A DNA stretch of 21,475 nucleotides from an uncultured Clostridia bacterium (GTDB taxonomy: Bacteria > Bacillota > Clostridia > Christensenellales > Aristaeellaceae), in contig CAKUAV010000033.1 in NCBI GenBank assembly GCA_934636425.1, positions 1-21,475 on the forward strand, given 5' to 3'. This document shows, piece by piece, positions 14,977-21,475 of the stretch (the first letter of the stretch is position 1; the number at the start of each line of letters is the position of its first letter). The position numbers and the translations under genes are program-made. The notes beneath the pieces were generated by a model. That model did not search any database, was not told the origin of the DNA, and was given only the letters and a program-made list of their open reading frames with translations.

Positions 14977-15539
14977 GATGGGCTTTTGCCGATGGAGTCG
15001 GGACGGGATTGCGCGGGGCGCTCAGAGCGCATATTGAAAACATCCGGCCTGTGGCGGCGGGAGCAGGGCTGTTTCTGCGTGTGTACGACGGGCTTTCGCC
15101 GGTGAAGCCGCGATAGGACTGCGCGGGGCGCTCAGAGCGCATATTGAAAACATCCGGCCTGTGGCAGGACTGTTTCAGCGCGCGGTCGATGGGCTTTTGC
15201 CGATGGAGTTTGGATGGGATTGCGCGGGACGCTCAGAGCGCATATTGAAAACATCCGGCCTGTGGCAGGACTGTTTCTGCGTGTGTGCGATGGGCTTTCG
15301 CCGATGGAGTCGGGAAGGGATTGCGCGGGCGCTCAGAGCGCATATTGAAAACATCCAGCCTGTGGCAGGATTGTTTCTGCGTGTGAGCGATGGGCTTTCG
15401 CCGATGGAGTCGGGACGGGATTGCGTGGGCGCTCAGAGCGCATATTGAAAACATCCGGCCTGTGGCAGGGCTGTTTCAGCGTGTGTGCGATGGGCTTTTT
15501 GGCGATGAAGCCGCGATAGGACTGCGCGGGACGCTCATT
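14977..15539. repeat. Non-coding tandem repeat array, about 5.5 units of 100-110 bp
   Basis: A unit that opens with GATGGGCTTTTGCCGATGG and contains the core CTCAGAGCGCATATTGAAAA repeats head to tail. The core begins at 15021, 15131, 15232, 15332 and 15432, with a broken sixth at 15533, giving periods of 110, 101, 100, 100 and 101. The first interval is longer by a small insertion. Unit ends differ: some carry GGAGTCGGGA and others GAAGCCGCGATAGG. Each unit has a short hairpin (GCGCTCAGAGCGC in most) and CCTGTGGCAGG. The period is not a multiple of three, so it cannot encode a repeated protein in one frame. It sits between alr and the M20D gene; no function is known to me. Confidence 0.85.
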
Positions 15540-15643
15540 GGACGGCGCTGAACAGATGGCTTTCCGGGGCAGGGGCGCGGCTGAAACGCCGGTGGATTCC
15601 GCGCTTCACTCGGGAGCGGCGTCGGCCGAAGCTGCTGGATCGC

Positions 15644-15687
15644 AAGCGCTGCGCCTAAAAACGCAGCGAGCTTGTCTTTCATTTTTT
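15644..15687 (+). terminator. Possible terminator before the M20D gene
   Basis: GCTGCG (15648-15653) and CGCAGC (15662-15667) form a 6-base stem around CCTAAAAA. An outer AAGC/GCTT extension has a 2-base bulge. A T6 run (15682-15687) follows 9 bases after the stem. The gap to the T-run makes this a weak candidate. The rest of 15540-15727 shows nothing recognisable. Confidence 0.3.
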
Positions 15688-15727
15688 AGATATTCTCCGG
15701 CGCATATGAAGCGCGCGGAACGGAAGG

Positions 15728-16915
15728 ATGATGACGGATATGACCGATCATGAGATCAAGGCACTGGCTGAGAAGCGGCTTGAGTGGGCCGTGGCGCTGC
15801 GCCGCCGCCTGCACCGCGTGCCCGAGCCGGGCAATCAGGAATTTGAGACGCAGCGTATCATCACCGAGACGCTGGACGAGCTGGGCATAGAGTACACCAC
15901 CGAGAACACATGGACGGTCGGGCTGATCCGGGGCGCGCATCCGGGGGAGACCGTGGCGTTTCGCGCCGACATAGACGCGCTGCCGGTCGAGGAGGCGGAA
16001 GACTGCCCGTTCCGCTCGACGCATCCGGGCATGATGCACGCCTGCGGCCACGACGCGCACATGGCGATACTGCTGGGCGCGGCGGCGATATTGAGCGGCA
16101 TGAAGGACGAGCTGCACGGCAATGTGAAGCTGCTCTTTCAGCCCGCCGAGGAGACGGAGGGCGGCGCCGAGCGCATGGTGAAGGCGGGCGTTATGGAAAA
16201 TCCGCACGTCGATCGCGTCTACGGGCTGCACGTCATGCCGCGTCTCCCCGTCGGCACTGTGGAGACGCGCAGAGGGACGCTGAACGCCTCGACCGACAGC
16301 GTCACGCTGATCGTTCACGGCCTGTCGGGTCACGGCGCGTATCCCGAGAGCGGCCGCGATGCGATCGTGTGCGCGGCGCAGATCATATCGGCGCTTCAGA
16401 CGCTGGTGTCGCGCAATCTCTCGCCGCTCTCGAGCGCGGTTCTGAGCATCGGCAGGATCGAGGGCGGGCGCGCGTCCAACATCATCTGCGACGAGGTGAC
16501 GATGAAGGGCACGCTGCGCACGGCCAACGCCGAGATCCGCGCGATGATGAAGCGGCGCATCGACGAGGTCGTTTCGGGCGTGGCTCAGGCGATGGGCTGC
16601 ACCGCCGAGGTGCGCATAAAGCCCGGCTACAACGCGCTGGTCAACGACATAAACGAGGCCGAGCGCGTGCATCGGGTGGGCGCGCGGCTGTTCGGCGCGG
16701 AGCATATGCTGGAAAAGGCCGAGCCGAGCATGGGCGCGGAGGATTTTTCCTTCTTCAGCGACGAAGCGCCCGGCGCGTTCTATCACATAGGCTGCGTGCG
16801 CGAGGACGAGCTGCCCGCGCCGCCGCTGCACAGCCGCGATTTCCACATCGACGAAAAGTGTCTGGCCGTCGGCATGGCAATGCACGTCGCCATGGCGCTG
16901 GAGGTGCTCGGGTGA
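15728..16915 (+). CDS. M20D family metallo-amidohydrolase (N-acyl-amino-acid hydrolase / N-acetyl-DAP deacetylase-like)
   Basis: This 395-residue cytoplasmic metalloenzyme hydrolyses amide bonds of N-acylated amino acids or small peptides. The opening LHRVPEPGNQEFET is the family start. Metal ligands are visible as Cys106 and His108 in MHACGHDAH, the PAEE pair Glu141/Glu142, His168 in GLHVMP and His368 near PPLHSRDFHIDE. The dimerisation or lid domain contains GLSGHGAYPESGRDAI, and SMGAEDFSFF is conserved. M20D members include hippurate hydrolases, indole-acetyl-amino-acid hydrolases and N-acetyl-diaminopimelate deacetylase; the exact substrate cannot be read from sequence. The start is uncertain: GGAAGG (15722-15727) abuts ATG 15728, and ATGs at 15731 and 15740 are possible. 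Its stop overlaps the next gene by four bases. Confidence 0.9.
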   Translation: MMTDMTDHEIKALAEKRLEWAVALRRRLHRVPEPGNQEFETQRIITETLDELGIEYTTENTWTVGLIRGAHPGETVAFRADIDALPVEEAEDCPFRSTHPGMMHACGHDAHMAILLGAAAILSGMKDELHGNVKLLFQPAEETEGGAERMVKAGVMENPHVDRVYGLHVMPRLPVGTVETRRGTLNASTDSVTLIVHGLSGHGAYPESGRDAIVCAAQIISALQTLVSRNLSPLSSAVLSIGRIEGGRASNIICDEVTMKGTLRTANAEIRAMMKRRIDEVVSGVAQAMGCTAEVRIKPGYNALVNDINEAERVHRVGARLFGAEHMLEKAEPSMGAEDFSFFSDEAPGAFYHIGCVREDELPAPPLHSRDFHIDEKCLAVGMAMHVAMALEVLG

Positions 16916-17442
16916 ACGGATTTCTTTCGGAAGATTGCAGGATATTCGAGCTGTTTGCGCAGCGCTGGGGGATTGTGACCGCCGGCACCATGGAAAACTT
17001 CAACAGCTGCACGATCAGCTGGGGCAGTCTGGGCACGCTCTGGGGCAGGCCGGTTGCGACGGTCTATGTTCATCCGGCGCGCCATACGAGCCGCTTCCTC
17101 GAGAACAGCGATTATTTTACAGTGAGCTTTTATGACGAAAGACGTCGGGAGGCGCTGGCGTACATGGGCGCGCATTCCGGGCGCGACGGCGACAAGGCGG
17201 CCGCTGCGGGCCTTGCGCCCATCGCCTTCGGACAGAGCGTGACCTATGAAGAGGCCGAAACGACGCTGCTCTGCAAAAAGCTCTATGCCCATCCGTTCGA
17301 CAAAGGCGCGCTTGCACCCGAAATTCAGGCGATGTATGCCGCCGCGCCGGCCGTCTATCCCGACTTTCAGGGCGGCTGGCAGCCGCATATCGTGTTCGTC
17401 GGGGAAGTGATCGACGTTCTTGACCGGCGAGAGAGCCGTTAG
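16912..17442 (+). CDS. Flavin reductase-like FMN-binding split-barrel protein
   Basis: This 176-residue protein belongs to the flavin reductase-like domain family. Visible marks are GIVTAGTMENFNSCTISWGSLG, WGRPVATVYVHPARHT (flavin phosphate-side region), SDYFTVSFYDERRREALAYMGAHSGRDGDK, and a C-terminal PHIVFVGEVIDVL strand. It is probably a cytoplasmic FMN-binding oxidoreductase; its partner and substrate are unknown. The GTG start at 16912 overlaps the M20D stop (GTGA) and is supported by GGAGGT at 16900-16905, 6 bases upstream. The tight coupling says the two proteins are made together, yet the chemistry that would link them is not obvious. No membrane segment or signal peptide is visible. 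Confidence 0.88.
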   Translation: MNGFLSEDCRIFELFAQRWGIVTAGTMENFNSCTISWGSLGTLWGRPVATVYVHPARHTSRFLENSDYFTVSFYDERRREALAYMGAHSGRDGDKAAAAGLAPIAFGQSVTYEEAETTLLCKKLYAHPFDKGALAPEIQAMYAAAPAVYPDFQGGWQPHIVFVGEVIDVLDRRESR

Positions 17443-17642
17443 GGCGGGCGATCGTCCGCTCCTTTGACGGAGCAAAGCCGCTGACATGGGCGATTGAGCG
17501 CGCGAGGGGATTTCCTGTCCGCTTCGGCGCGGCTTTTCCGGCCTGCAAGGCGACGCGGGGACGGGAAGTTTAGGCTGCTTTTTTGAAACGCACACAGAAG
17601 GCGCTCGATCGGGCGCTGGAAAAAACGTCGGGACACAGTCCA
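17443..17642. other. Intergenic stretch without a gene
   Basis: Nothing coding is convincing here. A small hairpin GCTCC/GGAGC (17458-17473) lies soon after the flavin-reductase stop. CTCCTTTGAC (17459-17468) is the exact complement of GTCAAAGGAG (17649-17658), an inverted pair about 180 bases apart whose second arm lies in repeat copy B. Its meaning is unclear. Confidence 0.4.
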
Positions 17643-17845
17643 CAGCGTGTCAAAGGAGTTTTTGACACGCTGGTGGACGGAGAGCAAGCTCCCGCCGCTG
17701 CCTCTGCCGGTTTTTGCGCTGGAAAATGAGATTTTCCGCCGCTTTCAATCGTCCCGCGCCACCCGCACACGCCGCCGGGCACGATTATAAGCTCGAGAGG
17801 GCTCCGGCCATATCGAGCTTTCCAAGGTTTTTTAGCAGTCTGAGG
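17643..17845 (+). repeat. Dispersed intergenic repeat, copy B
   Basis: About 203 bases align almost end to end with copy C (21248-21453, opposite strand). The element opens with a perfect 12-base hairpin, CAGCGTGTCAAA (17643-17654) and TTTGACACGCTG (17661-17672), then GGTG(G/A)ACGG. It continues with a CTGGAAAATGAGATTTTCC palindrome, an ATCGTCCCG(C/T)-CCACCCG(C/T)ACACG block, a purine-rich GAGAGG region, an AAGGTTTTT block, and ends in CAGTCTGA(G/A)G. It contains no credible ORF. It ends 28 bases before the dppA-like start, so it forms most of that gene's upstream region. Confidence 0.75.
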
Positions 17846-17872
17846 ACACAGTCTGGAACAGGAGTGAAAATT

Positions 17873-18673
17873 ATGAAGAAATTCTATATTTCCGCCGACA
17901 TCGAGGGCACCTGCGGCATCGCCGACTGGAGCGAGACCGAGCCGGGGCATCCGCTGTACGATTACTTTGCGCGCCAGATGAGCCGCGAGGTGGCCGCCGC
18001 CTGCGAGGGCTGCTTCGACGCGGGCGCGGACGACGTGCTGGTGCGCGACGCGCACGATACCGCGCGCAACATCCGCCCCGATATGCTGCCCGAGAGAGCG
18101 CGCATTTTCCGCGGCTGGGAGAACCATCCCTACAGCATGATGAGCGGCGTCGACGGCAGCTTCGCCGGCGCGGTGTTTACCGGCTATCATTCGGGCGCGG
18201 GCATGAACACCAATCCGCTTTCGCACACAATGAACTGCCAGAACAACACTGTGAAGCTCAACGGCGAAATCTGCTCGGAGCTGATGATGAACTGCCTCAC
18301 CGCCTCGATGGTGGGCGTGCCCGTGGCCTGCGTGTGCGGAGACAGGGGGCTGTGCGACTGGATCGCTTCGGTGATTCCGGGGGTGGCGACCGTGCCCGTG
18401 CTCGAGGGCGTGGGCGGCGGCACGATTTCGATTCATCCCGATCTGGCGGTGAAGCGCATCCGCGAGGCGGTCGCAAAGGCGGCTGCGAGCGATCTGAGCG
18501 CCAATCTCTATCCCATGCCCGATCATTTTTCGCTGGAGATCAACTTCAGGGATCACAAGCGCGCGCACGGCGCGGCCTATTATCCGGGCTGCTTCATGAC
18601 AGACGATTACACAGTGTCCTATGAGGCCGCCGACTGGATGGACGCGCTCAGGTTCATCCACTGGGTGCTCTGA
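17873..18673 (+). CDS. dppA: M55 family D-aminopeptidase (DppA-like)
   Basis: This 266-residue zinc enzyme is of the DppA type, which removes N-terminal D-amino acids (for example from D-Ala-D-Ala and D-Ala-Gly-Gly). The family signature SxDxEG is present as SADIEG, giving ligands Asp9 and Glu11. The other conserved residues also line up with B. subtilis DppA: His61 (RDAH), His106 (GYHSGAG) and Glu132 (LNGEICSE). The SHTM segment (118) is typical. Length matches the family (about 270). It is a cytoplasmic protein with no signal peptide; the known member forms a ring-shaped decamer. The start at 17873 follows AACAGGAGTG. With the peptide importer and alanine racemase upstream, a role in breaking down imported D-amino-acid peptides is plausible. 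Confidence 0.93.
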   Translation: MKKFYISADIEGTCGIADWSETEPGHPLYDYFARQMSREVAAACEGCFDAGADDVLVRDAHDTARNIRPDMLPERARIFRGWENHPYSMMSGVDGSFAGAVFTGYHSGAGMNTNPLSHTMNCQNNTVKLNGEICSELMMNCLTASMVGVPVACVCGDRGLCDWIASVIPGVATVPVLEGVGGGTISIHPDLAVKRIREAVAKAAASDLSANLYPMPDHFSLEINFRDHKRAHGAAYYPGCFMTDDYTVSYEAADWMDALRFIHWVL

Positions 18674-18819
18674 GGCGCGGGCATATCTGAAAGCGCCGAT
18701 AAACCGGCGGCGTCGATGGGACAGGGCCGAATCCTTGGGAGCATTCAGCCGCGCGAAAACCGCCCGCCTTCAGGCCTTCTCGCCTTGACGCGATTTGGGC
18801 GAAGCCTTCGCCCCGGACG

Positions 18820-18867
18820 GGCGATTTTCGTTCAAAACGCGGCGATTTCAGGCCTGAGGGGCGATTT
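18820..18867 (+). promoter_or_regulatory. Three phased GGCGATTT direct repeats upstream of a promoter
   Basis: GGCGATTT occurs at 18820-18827, 18841-18848 and 18860-18867, spaced 21 and 19 bases, close to two helical turns. They lie 36-83 bases upstream of the -35 box at 18903. This could be a binding array for a regulator; GC-rich background makes it tentative. An 8-base palindrome GGGCGAAG/CTTCGCCC (18797-18813) is just upstream. Confidence 0.3.
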
Positions 18868-18902
18868 CGGGTGTAAAAAAGTGCCATTGGCCGCCGATTC
18901 GC

Positions 18903-18931
18903 TTGACGAAGCGCAACTTTTCCTGTAAAAT
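18903..18931 (+). promoter_or_regulatory. Promoter for the YARHG-domain protein gene
   Basis: TTGACG (18903-18908) and TAAAAT (18926-18931) are separated by 17 bases. This is a good sigma-A match 54 bases upstream of the start codon and marks the gene as a separate transcription unit. Confidence 0.72.
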
Positions 18932-18984
18932 AACGTCAGAGTAGTATAGCGTTTTCTGAGATTATGCAAATGGGAGGGTTTCCT

Positions 18985-21048
18985 ATGAAACGTGTAACGA
19001 AGCTGCTGGCGCTCGCGCTGGCGATGGCGCTCTGCCTGAGCGCGTTCGTCCTGCCCACGGTGCAGGCTGAGAGCGGCGTCAAGGCCAAATTCGGCGCGTT
19101 TGCCGCCAAGACGGGCGACAGGCTGTTCATGGCGCTGCCGGTCAACAGCGCGTGGTCGCTGTACTCGATGCCCATTTCCGGCGGCATGCTGACGCTCATC
19201 GACACGGCTTCCAACATCGACGACGTCATTGCCGATGCGAACGGCAATATTTACTATCTGCGCAACAACGGCTCGGTCTATCAGGCCATGATGCGCACCG
19301 CCGACGGCAGCCGCGTCGTCGCGGCGCAGTTTGCCGAGGGCGAGATCGCCCACACGCTGAGCCTGTACGCCGGCAAGCTCTACTGCCTGGTGAACGGCCG
19401 CCTGAATGCGATCGATCTCACCGCGAACACCGTCGCGCCGGTTTCCGACATTGAGATGACCTCCTACGTCATCGCCGACGGCATCGTCTACTATGAGTCC
19501 GCGACCGATCAGGCCGAATATCAGGTGGATTCCCGCCTGCAGGCGGGCAGCAAGGTTCAGGGCTCGAGCGGACGGCTGTACAGCATGATGCTCGACGGCA
19601 GCAGCAACATGATGCTCTTCGATCAGGGCGCGAGCGTGCTGGCCGCCTATAACGAGTATGTCTACTTCCACAATCTCAATGACAGCTACATCGTCTCCTC
19701 CGACACGCAGGAGTGGCTGGACGGCTGTCTGTACCGCGTCAACGTGCAGACCAATCAGTACATCAAGGTGCTCAGCCAGTACGACTGGAACTATCGCCCG
19801 ACCGATTACGGCCTGGTGGTGTACCGCGAAAAGTCGCTGGTGCTCTCCGATCTGAGCGGCGAAAATCCGCTGGTCATCTATGAGCCCGATCTGTACAACT
19901 ACATGGCGATTCTGGACGACTGCGTCATAATCTATGAGTACAACCTCAAGAAGCTGACCAGCGTTTCTCTGGCCGACAAGCAGGCCACCACGCTCTACAG
20001 CGGCGATTTCGTGAGCGACGGCACGTCCGGCGAGCTGGGCAATGTGACCGGCGGCAATGCGACCGCCACGACCGCTCCCACAGCCGCGCTGACCACGCCT
20101 GCGCCCGGCGCGACGACGGGCACGACCACCGGCACGACCACCGGCACGACCGCGACTGCGCGGCCTGCGGCCACCGCGAAGCCGGGCTATACGGCCTCCG
20201 GCGCCATGACTGTCGGCGCGACCGGCGACGCTGTGCGCGCCATGCAGAAGCGCCTTGTCGAGCTGGGCTATCTCAAGAGCGCGGACGGCGTGTTCGGCGA
20301 AAAGACCGCCGCGGCCGTGCGGAAATTCCAGAAGGCGGCCGGACTGTCGGTCGACGGCATTGCGGGCAATGCCACGCTGAAGGCCCTCAACAGGAGCGAC
20401 GCGCCCTATGCGCCCTCCACCGGCACCGACGACACATACATATTCGCCAATTCCAGCAAGACCAAGCTGACCCGCGATGACGTGCTCTCCGTGGACAAGA
20501 GCCTGTGGCCCTATGCCCGCAACGAGATCTATGCGCGCCACGGCTATGTGTTTGAGAAGAAGAAGTTCGCCGAGTACTTCGCCAGCAAGAGCTGGTATCG
20601 CGCGGGCGGCTTCTCCACGAAGGATCTGAACTCGGTCGAATGGTACAACATGGAGCTGATCGCCGACATGGAGAAGGAGTTTGCCTCCTCGTCCACGCCC
20701 TCGACCACGGCGAAGCCCTCGACGACCGCCAAGCCCAGCACCGGCGGCACGGCATTCGACAAGCTGCCCAGCGCGGTCAAGGCGATCGGCAGCGATCAGT
20801 ACATATTCCCGAACTCCTCCACGACCAAGCTGACCAAGGCGGAGATTCGCGCCATCGACAAGGAACTGCTGCCCTATGCGCGCAACGAGATCTACGCGCG
20901 CCACGGCTATTCCTTCACCAAGTCCAACTTCAAGGCGTATTTCGCCGACAAGACCTGGTACAGCGCGGGCGGCTTCAGCACGAAGGATCTGAACGACATC
21001 GAATGGTACAACATGGAACTGATCGCCTGGGTCGAGAAAAACGGCTGA
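18985..21048 (+). CDS. Secreted wall-associated protein: propeller-like region, peptidoglycan-binding domain, two YARHG domains
   Basis: This 687-residue protein is exported. Residues 1-28 form a signal peptide (MKRVTK, hydrophobic core, TVQA followed by ESG). Residues of about 35-345 contain repeated strands such as NIYYLRNNGSVYQ, KLYCLVNGRLNAIDL, GIVYYESAT and YVYFHNLND, like a DUF5050-type beta-propeller. A Thr/Ala/Pro linker follows, including a GTTT repeat encoded by 12-base units (20119-20154). Residues 408-469 are a peptidoglycan-binding domain (GDAVRAMQKRLVELGYL...VFGEKTAAAVRKFQ). Two YARHG domains (482-566 and 603-687) both contain PYARNEIYARHGY and a GGFSTKDLN...EWYNMELIA ending. 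The ATG at 18985 follows GGGAGGG; the ATG at 18964 is upstream of that site. No lipobox or membrane anchor is present. Function is unknown; wall attachment and extracellular ligand sensing are inferred. Confidence 0.88.
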   Translation: MKRVTKLLALALAMALCLSAFVLPTVQAESGVKAKFGAFAAKTGDRLFMALPVNSAWSLYSMPISGGMLTLIDTASNIDDVIADANGNIYYLRNNGSVYQAMMRTADGSRVVAAQFAEGEIAHTLSLYAGKLYCLVNGRLNAIDLTANTVAPVSDIEMTSYVIADGIVYYESATDQAEYQVDSRLQAGSKVQGSSGRLYSMMLDGSSNMMLFDQGASVLAAYNEYVYFHNLNDSYIVSSDTQEWLDGCLYRVNVQTNQYIKVLSQYDWNYRPTDYGLVVYREKSLVLSDLSGENPLVIYEPDLYNYMAILDDCVIIYEYNLKKLTSVSLADKQATTLYSGDFVSDGTSGELGNVTGGNATATTAPTAALTTPAPGATTGTTTGTTTGTTATARPAATAKPGYTASGAMTVGATGDAVRAMQKRLVELGYLKSADGVFGEKTAAAVRKFQKAAGLSVDGIAGNATLKALNRSDAPYAPSTGTDDTYIFANSSKTKLTRDDVLSVDKSLWPYARNEIYARHGYVFEKKKFAEYFASKSWYRAGGFSTKDLNSVEWYNMELIADMEKEFASSSTPSTTAKPSTTAKPSTGGTAFDKLPSAVKAIGSDQYIFPNSSTTKLTKAEIRAIDKELLPYARNEIYARHGYSFTKSNFKAYFADKTWYSAGGFSTKDLNDIEWYNMELIAWVEKNG

Positions 21049-21062
21049 TAAGCGACAGAACG

Positions 21063-21096
21063 AGCGGAGAGATCAAATGCGGTCTCTCCGCTTTTT
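21063..21096 (+). terminator. Intrinsic terminator of the YARHG-protein gene
   Basis: AGCGGAGAGA (21063-21072) and TCTCTCCGCT (21083-21092) form a perfect 10-base stem around a 10-base loop, followed by TTTT (T5 counting the last stem base). It begins 15 bases after the stop codon. This is the clearest rho-independent terminator in the window. Confidence 0.88.
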
Positions 21097-21227
21097 CTAT
21101 GCGCCTTTTCAGCTCTTCAAAAACGCCGGGGAGAGCAAAGGCAGGGCGGCGCAATGCGGACAGCATGGCGAAAAGCGCTGCGCTGTTTGTATTCTCATGG
21201 CAAAGCCCGGCCAAAGCATGGACATCG

Positions 21228-21475
21228 GCCATTGCCTGCCGGGAATGCTTCAGACTGTCGAAAAACCTTCGGAGAACGTGAGAGGGTCGAAATCCTCTTG
21301 AATTTTCAACCATACACGGCAGCGTGTACGGGTGGGACGGGACGATTTTTGCAGCGGAAAATCTCATTTCCAGAGCAAGAACTGGAGAGGGGTACACGGC
21401 AGAGCGCTTACAACCCGTTCACCAGCTTGTCAAGACATTTTTTTGACAAGCTGAGCCATTGCCTGCCGGGAATGC
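21228..21475. repeat. 21-bp direct repeats bracketing copy C
   Basis: The same 21 bases (starting GCCATTGCC and ending CGGGAATGC) occur at 21228-21248 and at 21455-21475, the last base of the window. They are 227 bases apart and lie immediately outside repeat copy C. They could be boundaries of a tandemly repeated unit or a target duplication; the window ends too soon to tell. Confidence 0.65.
21248..21453 (-). repeat. Dispersed intergenic repeat, copy C (inverted)
   Basis: Read on the minus strand from 21453 to 21248, it matches copy B along its length. It has a CAGCTTGTCAA...TTGACAAGCTG hairpin (compensated arm changes relative to copy B), GGTGAACGG, CTGGAAATGAGATTTTCC, an ATCGTCCCG block, ACCCGTACACG, AAGGTTTTT and a CAGTCTGAAG end. 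The arms of the opening hairpin differ from copy B at paired positions on both sides, so pairing is conserved although sequence is not. Confidence 0.75.

Noticed and set aside
15161..15448. A 95-residue plus-strand frame and a 73-residue minus-strand frame in the tandem array.
   Set aside because: The 100-101 bp period shifts frame at every unit, so the repeated peptides cannot be under selection as one protein; no ribosome site is present.
14977..15539. CRISPR array.
   Set aside because: Whole 100-bp units are similar, with no unique spacers between short repeats and no cas genes nearby.
17439..17687. An 82-residue minus-strand frame between the flavin reductase gene and dppA.
   Set aside because: It crosses the edge of repeat copy B and its hairpin, has no ribosome site, and resembles spurious frames produced by such repeats.
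20119..20154. Short 12-base repeats encoding GTTT in the YARHG protein as a phase-variation switch.
   Set aside because: Units are multiples of three, so slippage would only lengthen or shorten a linker, not switch the gene off.

Overview
The window is GC-rich, densely coded DNA that reads as a Clostridia-type member of the Bacillota (Firmicutes). The evidence is a DUF3794 (SPOCS)/LysM protein typical of spore-forming Clostridia, strong Shine-Dalgarno sites (AAGGAGG-like), sigma-A-type promoters, GTG and TTG starts, and extracellular YARHG and peptidoglycan-binding modules. I cannot assign a genus. No rRNA, tRNA, transposase, phage gene or CRISPR array was seen.

Layout, left to right. (1) Positions 71-3555 hold a carbohydrate ABC importer without its ATPase: a family 1 solute-binding protein and two permeases, behind a consensus promoter carrying a G8 spacer tract and nested inverted repeats. 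(2) Positions 3556-3860 are a non-coding stretch with a diverged copy of a dispersed repeat, bracketed by two near-identical hairpins. (3) guaB (IMP dehydrogenase) lies on the minus strand. It diverges from a DUF3794/LysM protein at 5543-7063. (4) Positions 7173-13667 hold a complete oligopeptide ABC importer: binding protein, OppB, OppC, OppD and OppF. (5) An alanine racemase follows with its own promoter and a terminator-like leader hairpin. (6) Positions 14977-15539 are a non-coding tandem array with a 100-110 bp period. (7) An M20D amidohydrolase is translationally coupled to a flavin-reductase-like protein. (8) A DppA-like D-aminopeptidase (M55) has a second copy of the dispersed repeat as its leader. 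(9) A secreted protein carries a predicted beta-propeller-like region, a peptidoglycan-binding domain and two YARHG domains. It is followed by a terminator and a third, inverted copy of the dispersed repeat.

How the genes may work together (inference). A peptide importer, an alanine racemase, an M20D deacylase/peptidase and a DppA-type D-aminopeptidase side by side resemble the logic of the B. subtilis dpp/ykf region: uptake and breakdown of D-Ala-containing cell-wall peptides. Two features make this version unusual. The OppC permease carries an extra extracytoplasmic segment that looks like a bacterial SH3 (SH3b) domain, a fold often used to bind wall peptides. OppD has lost all four cysteines of the C-terminal Fe-S-type motif. 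My main hypothesis is a muropeptide importer that docks on the cell wall through an SH3b-bearing permease.

Limits: all calls are by eye from translated sequence and motifs. Domain boundaries are approximate, and promoter, operator and terminator calls are pattern matches only.
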